64,000 nucleotides of DNA from Erythrobacteraceae bacterium Alg239-R51 (lineage in GTDB: Bacteria; Pseudomonadota; Alphaproteobacteria; Sphingomonadales; Sphingomonadaceae). Positions 1 through 7,164 of the stretch are shown here, piece by piece. Position numbers and translations under genes: made by a program. The first letter of the stretch is position 1. Every line of letters starts with the position of its first letter. The notes beneath the pieces are model-generated. The model saw only the letters and a list, made by a program, of their open reading frames with translations, was not told the origin of the DNA and ran no database searches. The DNA lies in the NCBI GenBank assembly GCA_947331495.1, contig CAMZOI010000002.1, forward strand, positions 186,001 through 250,000. Reading direction: 5' to 3'.

Positions 1-47
1 GAACGAATACCGAAAAGTTTTCACACCAACCCAAGAGGGACTATTCC

Positions 48-659
48 ATGGCTTTCGAACTGATCGACCTGCCTTACGAGGACACTGCGCTTGAACCTGC
101 CGTTTCGGCCAAGACGCTGTCCTATCATCACGGCAAGCACCACAAGGCCTACATCGACAAGACCAACAAGGCGGTCGACGGCGGTGACCTTGACGGCAAG
201 CCTCTCGAAGACGTTATCGCGTCGGCTCGCAACAGCGACCAGGGCCTGTTCAACAACGCCGCCCAGAGCTGGAACCACGGTTTCTACTGGCATTCGATGG
301 CCGGAAAGGAAACGAACGCTTCGGGCGAACTGAAGAGCATGATCGAGGACGCTTTCGGCTCGCTCGACAGCCTGAAGGAAAAACTTGCAGAGCGCGGCGC
401 CGGACACTTCGCTAGCGGCTGGGTCTGGTTGGCGGTCAAGGACGGCAAGCTGTCGATCGAGGAAACGCATGATGGCGACACCCTGGCCGATCAGGATGGC
501 ACCGTTCCGCTGCTCGTGATCGACCTGTGGGAACACGCCTACTACCTCGATCACCAGAACGCGCGGCCCGAATATCTCGACGCCGTGAAGGGCAAGCTCA
601 ACTGGAGCTTCGCCAGCGAGAACCTCGCTCGTGGCACGACCTGGACCTATCCGAACTGA
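48..659 (+). CDS. sodB: Fe-type superoxide dismutase
   Basis: Cytoplasmic enzyme that dismutates superoxide to oxygen and hydrogen peroxide. The 203-residue length is usual for the Fe/Mn family. The four metal ligands are visible: His27 in the YHHGKHH stretch, His77 in SWNHGFYW, Asp159 and His163 in DLWEHAYYLD. Gln73 in the AAQSWNH segment is the position typical of the iron form, so Fe is preferred over Mn, though cambialistic use cannot be excluded. The ATG at 48 follows an AAGAGGGA stretch about eight bases upstream. It is a single gene closed by a strong hairpin terminator at 682-713. Only 47 bases of upstream sequence are in the window, so its promoter is not seen. Confidence 0.95.
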   Translation: MAFELIDLPYEDTALEPAVSAKTLSYHHGKHHKAYIDKTNKAVDGGDLDGKPLEDVIASARNSDQGLFNNAAQSWNHGFYWHSMAGKETNASGELKSMIEDAFGSLDSLKEKLAERGAGHFASGWVWLAVKDGKLSIEETHDGDTLADQDGTVPLLVIDLWEHAYYLDHQNARPEYLDAVKGKLNWSFASENLARGTTWTYPN

Positions 660-681
660 TCATTACGATCTGCGTTTGAAT

Positions 682-713
682 GGCCCGCCCCGTATCGACG
701 GGGCGGGCCTTTT
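682..713. terminator. Bidirectional intrinsic terminator after sodB
   Basis: Perfect 11-bp GC-rich inverted repeat (682-692 and 699-709, GGCCCGCCCCG arm) with a six-base loop, followed by TTTT. It lies between the convergent sodB and AI-2E permease genes and overlaps the permease stop codon region. Confidence 0.85.
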
Positions 714-1882
714 CATGAAGCGGCCGGGTCGCGTTCCGCCGTCAGTATCTCGGTTGCAAACAGCGGCTCGCCGAATATGAAGCCAACCAAATTGGGCCGA
801 CCGATATGGTCGAACAGTGCGGTCAGCATCAGTAGGATCGGAACCGACAGAAGGGCACCGAACACACCCCATATCCAGGTGAAGTAGGACAACGTGATCA
901 GGATGACGACCGGGTTCATGGTAAAGCGAGCGCCAAGTATCGATGGGGTCACGACATTGGCTTCGACCGTATGCAGGCCGAGATACGCTGCGGCGGGAAC
1001 CAGGCCGAGAAATATCGTTTCACTGGTCCCGATGCCGAACAGGGACAACAGGACGACCATCACGATCGGTCCGATATAGGGCAGGAAGTTGAGCAGCGCG
1101 GCAAGCCCACCCCACATGACCGGGGCATCGACCCCCAGGGCCCAGGCGCCCAGCGCGACCACCACGCCTACCACCGCGTTGATCGCCCCGACCGTCAGGA
1201 TATAGGCTGCAACCCGGTCCTGCACTTCGCGCAACACGCGGGCGGCCTTGATGCTGGTGCCGAAACTGGACCGTCCGAAAAGCAGCCGCTGCCGCAGGCG
1301 CACCCGGGCTTCCACCATGAAATAGGCCATGAGCAGCGTCAGCACGGCTTCGATCACAAAGCTCGGCGTGGCGAAGGCCAGTTCTTCTATCAGGCTGGGA
1401 CTAGCCAGGACGACCTCCCGCTCGCCATCATTGTCGAACAGCTCTGCCAGCTGCTCATTGATCTGCGCGACCCAGGCGAACTGCTCGCGCAATTCGCCGA
1501 AGCGTAGCATGACCTGTTCGGTCATGGCGGGAACATCCTCGAACAAGACTGTCGCCGGCTGAAGGATGAGGGCGAGCGCCAGCAGCAGGATGGCGAAGAA
1601 GATGAGCAGCGAAACGAGCGAAGCGAGCGCGTTGGGCAACCCCCAGCCGTTCAGCTTGTCCGCAAGGGGTGACAGGATCACGGTCAGCACGAGCGCCGTT
1701 ACGACCGGCAGGAACACCACCGAGCCGATCGACAGGACGAAGGGGAGGGCCAGAAACAGCCCAAGCCCGATCAGCAGCACGAGGGAGGAAATGAGACGCA
1801 ATTCCTGTTCGGCGAACGCAAGGCGCCGAGAACGTTGCGCGGATGCGGGATCTGCGTGCGTTGAGGGATCGATTTCGCTCAT
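713..1882 (-). CDS. AI-2E family (PerM-like) transporter
   Basis: Polytopic inner-membrane protein of 389 residues. An N-terminal hydrophilic stretch of about 30 residues precedes a pair of transmembrane helices (about 35-75), a central soluble segment with repeated acidic and Gln residues (about 115-165), and a hydrophobic C-terminal half with several helices, which is the AI-2E/PerM layout. Members of the family have been linked to autoinducer-2 export or to Na+/H+ exchange, so the substrate here cannot be stated. It is transcribed on the minus strand, directly downstream of ecfG with 64 bases between them, so it may be read through from the stress-response operon. It converges on sodB. Confidence 0.8.
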   Translation of the reverse strand: MSEIDPSTHADPASAQRSRRLAFAEQELRLISSLVLLIGLGLFLALPFVLSIGSVVFLPVVTALVLTVILSPLADKLNGWGLPNALASLVSLLIFFAILLLALALILQPATVLFEDVPAMTEQVMLRFGELREQFAWVAQINEQLAELFDNDGEREVVLASPSLIEELAFATPSFVIEAVLTLLMAYFMVEARVRLRQRLLFGRSSFGTSIKAARVLREVQDRVAAYILTVGAINAVVGVVVALGAWALGVDAPVMWGGLAALLNFLPYIGPIVMVVLLSLFGIGTSETIFLGLVPAAAYLGLHTVEANVVTPSILGARFTMNPVVILITLSYFTWIWGVFGALLSVPILLMLTALFDHIGRPNLVGFIFGEPLFATEILTAERDPAAS

Positions 1883-1946
1883 CGAATTACATCTGCACCG
1901 GGTGCGCTAGACTAGCAAGATGACGCTCGGCGAGGAACAGCCGTTG

Positions 1947-2555
1947 TCAGTTGCGGGCTGCGATACCTTGTCCCGCCGCGACATCATCGAGTTCTTCGAG
2001 AATGGCGCGATGGGCGGTCGCGTCATCGAGCGAGCGTTTCGGGATCGAACCATCGGCAAGCATCGAGTTGAGCGCCGAACGTGCGCGGCCAACCCTGCTC
2101 TTGATCGTACCCACTGCGCAACCGCAGATATTCGCCGCCTCTTCATAGGAAAACCCTCCGGCACCGACCAGAAGAAGCGCTTCGCGGCGTTCAGGCGGCA
2201 GAGTGAGCAGCGCGCGGTGCATGTCGGAAAGATGGATCGGCTCTTCCTGGCCGGCAGGCGCGGTGAGGATGCGTTCGGCGACCGTTTCGTCGTATTCGCC
2301 GCGAAAACGGTTGCGTCGCATGTCGGTAAGATAGGCGTTACGCAGAATCACGAATGTCCATGCGCGCATGCTGGTGCCGGGCTGGAAGCGTTCCTGCGCC
2401 GCCCAGGCCTTCAGCAGCGTTTCCTGTACGAGATCGTCGGCCATGTCGGCACGCCCGCACAATCCGCGGGCAAAGGCACGCAGATGCGGGACCACTTCGG
2501 TCAATTCGCGTTTGAAGTCGGCTTTTTCCGAGGCCGTCCGTTTATTTTCCCCCAT
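1947..2555 (-). CDS. ecfG: General stress response sigma factor EcfG
   Basis: ECF-type RNA polymerase sigma factor (group ECF15) that directs the alphaproteobacterial general stress response. The 202-residue protein has region 2 around residues 20-85, including DDLVQETLLKAW and the RNAYLTDMRRNRFRGEY stretch, and region 4 around 115-170 with the helix-turn-helix GFSYEEAANICGCAVGTIKS. Its start codon shares one base with the nepR stop (TGATG), indicating translational coupling with its own anti-sigma factor. The operon is preceded by a consensus promoter of the kind EcfG recognises (2814-2838), so positive autoregulation is expected. Known model: NepR sequesters EcfG until phosphorylated PhyR binds NepR. 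Confidence 0.93.
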   Translation of the reverse strand: MGENKRTASEKADFKRELTEVVPHLRAFARGLCGRADMADDLVQETLLKAWAAQERFQPGTSMRAWTFVILRNAYLTDMRRNRFRGEYDETVAERILTAPAGQEEPIHLSDMHRALLTLPPERREALLLVGAGGFSYEEAANICGCAVGTIKSRVGRARSALNSMLADGSIPKRSLDDATAHRAILEELDDVAAGQGIAARN

Positions 2556-2725
2556 CAGTCCTTCGCGTCCAATTTCGACAGCAGATCCTTGAATTGATCG
2601 GGGAGCGGTTCCTCGACTACCGAGTCATATAGGTTGCGCAGGCCGTTTGCCCACTCCGGATTGTTCTTCGCTGCGGCACGCTTCGGCTTGCCGGCCGAAA
2701 CGGGATTGGTTTCGTCAGGTTTCAT
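2555..2725 (-). CDS. nepR: Anti-sigma factor NepR
   Basis: Small (56-residue) anti-sigma factor that binds EcfG and is released by phosphorylated PhyR. The core is recognisable: a basic N-terminus with Lys/Arg/Ala runs, then WANGLRNLYDSVVEEPLP and DQFKDLLSKL, the two amphipathic helices with a Pro break typical of NepR. I chose the ATG at 2725 because the family is about 50-70 residues and the open frame further upstream runs through the promoter. The stop overlaps the ecfG start by one base. The kinase gene lies on the opposite strand beyond the shared intergenic region, so the usual phyR-nepR-ecfG-kinase neighbourhood is kept, with phyR on the far side of the kinase. Confidence 0.9.
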   Translation of the reverse strand: MKPDETNPVSAGKPKRAAAKNNPEWANGLRNLYDSVVEEPLPDQFKDLLSKLDAKD

Positions 2726-2813
2726 ATCGATCAAGAAACGTCCTTTTTTCGTCGTCGCGCGGCCCGTCAGTCCCTTCGCTGCGCAACGCAGTCGATCCCA
2801 TAAGTGCGGTCCC

Positions 2814-2838
2814 AACGTGGAACAGGGCGTTTGGTTCC
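2814..2838 (-). promoter_or_regulatory. Sigma-EcfG promoter for nepR-ecfG
   Basis: On the minus strand GGAAC (2838-2834), exactly 16 bases, then CGTT (2817-2814). This is the consensus of the alphaproteobacterial general stress sigma factor. The predicted leader to the nepR ATG is about 80 bases. It implies autoregulation of the locus. Confidence 0.85.
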
Positions 2839-2925
2839 CAGCAGAGAACAGGAACCAATCAGCACGCCTTTCATAGATACAGACGCACGAACGCACTAGG
2901 ACTTTTCGATTGCAGGGGCGACACG

Positions 2926-4602
2926 CTGAGTAGCGAAGACAACCGAACCAAGCCGGCTGGGCGTCGGTGGCTGCTAGAGTATCCGCGTGCAACACCCGTG
3001 GTCATTTTCATTCTTGTGATGGCAATGACGGTGTTGAGCGTATTCGCGATCGAGCGTGGCGAAACGCAGCGCGACGAGGCTGAAATCAACCGCCGCGCCC
3101 AGGCAATGACCATGGCGATCGAGCGGCGGGCATTCACCAGTTCCGCCTACCTTCGCGCGGGGGCCGCACTGCTTACCACGCAGGACGAAGTGACCGAAGA
3201 TGTCTTCCGCCGCTTCGTCACCGAATTGCGGCTGGATTCGGACTATCGCGGAGCGGAAGGGATCGGCTGGGCCCCAGCGATCAATCCCAATTCGCTCGAG
3301 GCTTTCGAAAACGATTTGAATGAAAATCGCATCAGCCCTCTGACGATCCGGCCAACGCTGAGCGAAACGCCTCGCTCGCTGATGACTCCGATTCTTTATC
3401 TGTTGCCCGACACGGCGCGCAATCGCCGGGCCATCGGGTTCGACATGTATTCCGAACCGGTCCGCCGCACCGCAATGGAGGAAGCAGTCGAGAATCAGCG
3501 GCCAACCGCCAGCGGACCGGTCGTGCTCGTCCAGGAAGGCGGCGCGGAAGATTTAGGGTTCCTTATATACATGCCGGTATTCGAAGGTTCGGGGGCCGGG
3601 CGGCAAATCAAGGGGTTCATCTACAGCCCCTTCAACGCGCAGCAATTCCTGTCGTCGGCTTCGGACCTGGTGAGTTACGAGCAGCTGGGCGTCCGGTTGT
3701 ACGATGCGGCTGGCCTTGGGCGCGACCTGCTTGCTCAGACGGCCGGGTGGCAGGAAACCGGCGCCACGGTCGAACGGGAAGTGGAGCTTGCCAATCGCGA
3801 AATGATTGTCGTCGTACAGTCCGACCGTTCGGAAACGCTCTCCTCGATGTCGATGATCACGCTTTTGTTCGGGTTGGCCGTTGCCAGCCTGTTGATGCTG
3901 GTCGCGCGCCTGCTGACGCAGCAGGCCGCGGAAGACCATCGCTCGCTGCAATGGTTCGCCGAACAGAATTCCATTCGCAACTCGCTTACCCGCGAACTTA
4001 ATCACCGCGTCAAGAATACGCTCGCCAACGTTCTTTCGATCGTGTCCCTGACCCGGCGCCGCGCGGAAACGGTGGAGGAATTCGCAAACGGGCTCGATGG
4101 CCGCATCCGGGCCCTTTCGGCCACGCACGACCTCCTGACCCAATCGGAATGGGGCACCACGCCGATCCGTTCGGTGGTCGAAGTGGAAGTGGCGCCTTAT
4201 GCTCGCGACGATGACAGCGAGGTCGACTTTGGCGGGCCGGATGTCGAACTGGCGCCCAACGATGCTCTTTCCCTGGGTCTTGCACTGCACGAACTGTCCA
4301 CAAACGCGGCGAAATACGGTGCCCTGAGCGAGTCGGGCGGAAAGGTCCGGGTTCACTGGACCAATGTCAGCGATACCTTGGCGAAGGTCGAATGGGTCGA
4401 AAGCGGCGGACCGCCTGTCGCGGCGCCCGACCGTCGGGGATTTGGAATGGAACTGATCGAGAAGATTGTAGCGCACGAACTGCGTCACCCGGTCGATCTG
4501 AGCTTTGAACGCGGCGGGGTGCGGTGCACTCTGCTGGTGCCGATACGCGAACCCAGCGAGTTCGAGTTGAGAACCAAGCGGCCGGACGCTCGCGCTCGCT
4601 GA
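2926..4602 (+). CDS. CHASE-domain HWE/HisKA_2 sensor histidine kinase (PhyK-like)
   Basis: Membrane sensor kinase next to phyR and nepR-ecfG, hence the probable PhyR phosphodonor. A short cytoplasmic leader is followed by a first membrane helix (about 3000-3055), a periplasmic CHASE-type domain (coded by about 3110-3700, with the YRGAEGIGWAPAIN segment), a second helix (about 3845-3910), then a HisKA_2 dimerisation box with the phospho-acceptor in RELNHRVKNTL and an ATPase domain with N-box HELSTNAAKYGA and G-box GFGMELIEKIV. Start uncertain: no ATG/GTG/TTG lies in frame before the first helix. A CTG at 2926 has AGGGG seven bases upstream and gives 558 residues. GTG 2998 or ATG 3019 would cut into the first helix. 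Confidence 0.85.
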   Translation: MSSEDNRTKPAGRRWLLEYPRATPVVIFILVMAMTVLSVFAIERGETQRDEAEINRRAQAMTMAIERRAFTSSAYLRAGAALLTTQDEVTEDVFRRFVTELRLDSDYRGAEGIGWAPAINPNSLEAFENDLNENRISPLTIRPTLSETPRSLMTPILYLLPDTARNRRAIGFDMYSEPVRRTAMEEAVENQRPTASGPVVLVQEGGAEDLGFLIYMPVFEGSGAGRQIKGFIYSPFNAQQFLSSASDLVSYEQLGVRLYDAAGLGRDLLAQTAGWQETGATVEREVELANREMIVVVQSDRSETLSSMSMITLLFGLAVASLLMLVARLLTQQAAEDHRSLQWFAEQNSIRNSLTRELNHRVKNTLANVLSIVSLTRRRAETVEEFANGLDGRIRALSATHDLLTQSEWGTTPIRSVVEVEVAPYARDDDSEVDFGGPDVELAPNDALSLGLALHELSTNAAKYGALSESGGKVRVHWTNVSDTLAKVEWVESGGPPVAAPDRRGFGMELIEKIVAHELRHPVDLSFERGGVRCTLLVPIREPSEFELRTKRPDARAR

Positions 4603-4633
4603 AGCCGGCCGGAACGGTTGAGTGACTTACAAG

Positions 4634-4668
4634 AAAAGGCCGCCAGGCGTTACACCCGGCGGCCTTTT
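4634..4668. terminator. Bidirectional terminator between kinase and phyR
   Basis: Perfect 11-bp inverted repeat, AAAAGGCCGCC (4634-4644) and GGCGGCCTTTT (4658-4668), 13-base loop, T run on the plus strand and matching A run on the left, so it can serve both convergent genes. Confidence 0.85.
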
Positions 4669-4697
4669 TGCGTTGGTATTGCGGGCTGGTCCTCGGC

Positions 4698-5486
4698 CTA
4701 GCCGAGCGGGCGGCTCGATCCGAAGAACAGTGCCTGGCTGATTGCGGCGCGAACGGTCTGTTCCTGGAACGGCTTGGTTACCAGGTAGGTCGGCTCGGGA
4801 CGATCGCCCGTAAGAAGCCGCTCGGGATAGGCGGTGATGAAGATGACCGGCACGCTGCTGATCGCGAGAATGTCGTCGACAGCATCGAGTCCTGAAGAAC
4901 CATCGGCCAACTGGATATCGGCCAGCACGAGGCCGGGCGTCGTCTCTGCAACGACTTCCTGCGCTTGCGTACGCGTCGCAGCAGTGCCGCAAACCTCGTG
5001 GCCGAGCGATGTCACGAGATCTTCAAGCTGCATGGAGATAAGCGGCTCGTCCTCGATGATGAGAACACTGGTGGAAGATTCTCGGTCGATTTCCGAAACC
5101 GCTTCCTGAACGAGCTTTTCGATCTCTTCGGCTTCCATCTCCATGATCTCTCCGGCCTGTTCGACCGAGAAATCTTCAAGGGTCGTAAGCAGCAGCGCCT
5201 GGCGATTGAGCGGCGTGATCGATTTCAGACGATCCTGCGCGGCATTCTCGTGTCCCTCTCCATCGGTTTCGGGCACATCCATGTAGGCGCTGGCCCAGAC
5301 CTTGTTGAACGCGCGGTAGAGCGGGACGCGGCCGCCTTCGAGTGATTCCTTCAGATTTTCGTCCGCCAGAGCTGCTTCCAGCGTGGCGCGAACAAACGCA
5401 TCGCCCGTTGCCTGCGAGCCGGTCAGGGCTCGGGCGTAACGGCGAAGATATGGCAGATTTCGAGCAATTTGGTCACCAAGCGACAT
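4698..5486 (-). CDS. phyR: PhyR, anti-anti-sigma response regulator
   Basis: Master switch of the general stress response. The 262-residue protein has an N-terminal EcfG-like decoy (about 1-135, lacking DNA-binding function in the family) and a C-terminal receiver domain (about 139-255). Receiver landmarks: acidic pocket IIEDEP near 144-148, phospho-acceptor Asp190 in LVLADIQLADG, the FITAYPE signature of PhyR-type receivers at about 217, and Lys238 in TKPF. When phosphorylated the decoy domain is exposed and sequesters NepR. The gene is convergent with the kinase, and its own promoter at 5516-5540 fits sigma-EcfG, closing a positive feedback loop. ATG at 5486 follows a GGAAGGGG sequence. Confidence 0.95.
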   Translation of the reverse strand: MSLGDQIARNLPYLRRYARALTGSQATGDAFVRATLEAALADENLKESLEGGRVPLYRAFNKVWASAYMDVPETDGEGHENAAQDRLKSITPLNRQALLLTTLEDFSVEQAGEIMEMEAEEIEKLVQEAVSEIDRESSTSVLIIEDEPLISMQLEDLVTSLGHEVCGTAATRTQAQEVVAETTPGLVLADIQLADGSSGLDAVDDILAISSVPVIFITAYPERLLTGDRPEPTYLVTKPFQEQTVRAAISQALFFGSSRPLG

Positions 5487-5515
5487 AAAACCCCTTCCAT
5501 TAGGTGCGCGCCTAG

Positions 5516-5540
5516 AACGTCCGGTCTCTTCTTCGGTTCC
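5516..5540 (-). promoter_or_regulatory. Sigma-EcfG promoter for phyR
   Basis: Minus-strand GGAAC (5540-5536), 16-base spacer, CGTT (5519-5516). It sits 30 bases before the phyR ATG, giving a leader of roughly 20-25 bases. It is the same motif and spacing as at nepR. Confidence 0.87.
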
Positions 5541-5636
5541 TAGGGCTTACAACAGCGCACGAATGTTTGACAAATCGAGATGTTCGGGCGACGGCTAGAG
5601 CGCGGGAAACAATAATAAAAGGGGGTTTGCGCAGCG

Positions 5637-6383
5637 ATGGAACAGGTAAGCGATCCGGTACCTTGCACGCAATGTCCGTTGGGCCAGCATCCGGGACTGC
5701 GTCCGATGGGCGAAAAGCGGCTCGCATTCATGAAGGATTTCAAGGATAGTGAAGTCCTGCTCCGGCGCGGTGATACTCTTGTAGAGGAAGGCCAGGACAG
5801 CACACAGCTGTACACCATTCTCACCGGTGTGATGATCCGGTTCCATTCGCTCGAAGATGGGCGCAGGCAGATCGTCAACTTTATGTTCCCGGGCGATCTG
5901 GTCGGGCTTCAGGGCGCTTACGATGAACCGGCTCGTCATTCCGTCGAGTGCCTCGTCGAAGCCAGGCTCTGTGTGTTCCGCAAACAGCATTTCATGAACC
6001 TTGTCGCGGAGCATCCACAGTTCGGATATGACCTGACCTGGCTTGCGGCCAAGGAAGAGACGGCGCTTGAGGAACACATCGTTTCGCTGGGCCAGCGCAG
6101 CGCCAAGGAGCGGGTCGCCTACCTCGCCGTCTGGCTGCTCGACCGCGCGGTCGCGACGGGCGTTGCTGACAACGACAACGCAGTTCACCTGCCGATCACG
6201 CAAACCCGGATCGCGGACATGCTGGGCGTATCGCTCGTCCATGCCAATCGCACCATCCGGCAGCTTGAGCGCGAAGGTCTGGTGAACTGGAAGTCAAGGG
6301 AGATACGGATTCCGGACATGCAGAAAGCCTGCGAGTACGCGCATTTCGACAGGAGCGAGGTCCGGCCTAGGCCATTCATTTAA
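5637..6383 (+). CDS. Crp/Fnr-family transcriptional regulator (Fnr-like)
   Basis: Cytoplasmic DNA-binding regulator of 248 residues. A cyclic-nucleotide-binding-type beta roll (about 35-150, with SVECLVEARLCVF) is followed by a C-terminal Crp-type helix-turn-helix (about 190-235, ITQTRIADMLGVSLVHANRT). The N-terminus carries a CTQC pair (Cys10, Cys13), as in Fnr/FixK relatives, but the third N-terminal cysteine of the canonical 4Fe-4S set is not there. Cys105 and Cys112 lie in the beta roll, so cluster binding is uncertain. It is divergent from phyR across a 150-base gap. There is an AGGGGG stretch about nine bases before the ATG. It might act in oxygen or redox control, but targets are unknown. 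Confidence 0.85.
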   Translation: MEQVSDPVPCTQCPLGQHPGLRPMGEKRLAFMKDFKDSEVLLRRGDTLVEEGQDSTQLYTILTGVMIRFHSLEDGRRQIVNFMFPGDLVGLQGAYDEPARHSVECLVEARLCVFRKQHFMNLVAEHPQFGYDLTWLAAKEETALEEHIVSLGQRSAKERVAYLAVWLLDRAVATGVADNDNAVHLPITQTRIADMLGVSLVHANRTIRQLEREGLVNWKSREIRIPDMQKACEYAHFDRSEVRPRPFI

Positions 6384-6516
6384 CCCGATTTTTGAAGCTA
6401 CAATCGAATTTCGAAAAAAAATGTGAGAGGCGGGAACCCCATTCCAATCGGGTCATTTAGTCTATGTCACCGCCGAGACCCCCCCTCCCGTCCAAGCGGC
6501 TGGTGATACGATCCCG
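6384..6516. other. Untranslated stretch before a strong terminator
   Basis: This stretch between the Fnr-like gene and the strong terminator at 6517 holds no convincing ORF. It begins AT-rich (an A8 run near 6413-6420) and becomes C-rich. It is either a long 3-prime UTR of the Fnr-like gene or a short RNA gene ending at the terminator. Confidence 0.3.
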
Positions 6517-6552
6517 AAAGGCCTTCGCTCTATACGAGCGAAGGCCTTTTTT
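6517..6552 (+). terminator. Strong intrinsic terminator
   Basis: Fourteen-bp perfect inverted repeat (6517-6530 and 6536-6549), loop TATAC, then a T run through 6552. It points to transcripts on the plus strand and ends about 130 bases after the Fnr-like stop codon. Confidence 0.88.
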
Positions 6553-6644
6553 CTTGGTCGAGCTTTTCTTCGATAGACGGCTTCATGACAGTTTAGCCGG
6601 GCGATGTGTCGGATTATGTCCGGCGCGTTCGCGCTGCGAGATGG

Positions 6645-7073
6645 TCAGCGCAACGCGCCGCGCAGGCGCGCTATGATCCCGCGGCGTTCCGGTTCGCGCA
6701 AAACCTGGATGAGTGCTTCGGGCGCATAAGGCTTGGCAAGGACACAGCCCATCTCGGCCACATCTTCAGGAATATCGTTGGGCGCTCCGGTGGAAAATAC
6801 GATACGTGGGCTGTCCGGGCCCAGCGTTCGTACCAGTTCGGCAATGGCCCAGCCATCGTCACGGTCCGCCAGGTGAACGTCGAGCACGATTGCATCGGGC
6901 TGTTCGCGGCGCAGGGCCGCCAGCGCCTCGTCGGTCGTCGGGCAGATTTCGACGTTGGCCACGCCTGCGTCGAGCAAGGCCTGTTCGATCGTCAGACCCA
7001 GTATCGCATCGTCTTCCACGACGAGAACGCGGGCGGGCAATGCTTTTGCAGTGTCGGTTTTCTTGGTGGCCAT
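6645..7073 (-). CDS. Single-domain response regulator under sigma-EcfG control
   Basis: Stand-alone receiver of 142 residues with no output domain. It contains the acidic pocket VVEDDAI, phospho-acceptor Asp in IVLDVHLADRDDGW, the FSTGAP stretch at the fourth beta strand, and the conserved Lys in LAKPYAPE. The FSTG segment resembles the FAT-GUY receivers that tune PhyR signalling in sphingomonads (for example SdrG of Sphingomonas), although the match is not exact. Start choice: ATG 7073 rather than ATG 7127, because a sigma-EcfG consensus promoter at 7088-7113 sits between them and would leave a leader of about eight bases. It probably exchanges phosphate with HWE kinases of the same network. 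Confidence 0.85.
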   Translation of the reverse strand: MATKKTDTAKALPARVLVVEDDAILGLTIEQALLDAGVANVEICPTTDEALAALRREQPDAIVLDVHLADRDDGWAIAELVRTLGPDSPRIVFSTGAPNDIPEDVAEMGCVLAKPYAPEALIQVLREPERRGIIARLRGALR

Positions 7074-7087
7074 CGATTCAAACACCC

Positions 7088-7113
7088 AACGGCAGCGCGC
7101 CCTGCGCAGTTCC
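7088..7113 (-). promoter_or_regulatory. Sigma-EcfG promoter for the single-domain receiver
   Basis: Minus-strand GGAAC (7113-7109), 17-base spacer, CGTT (7091-7088), 15 bases before the ATG at 7073. The spacer is one base longer than at nepR and phyR, which is still within the reported 16-17 range. Confidence 0.72.
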
Positions 7114-7164
7114 CGCTGGATCGCCATTGTTCGCCAGCGTGGCTGCTTGGCAACAATGTCAGTA

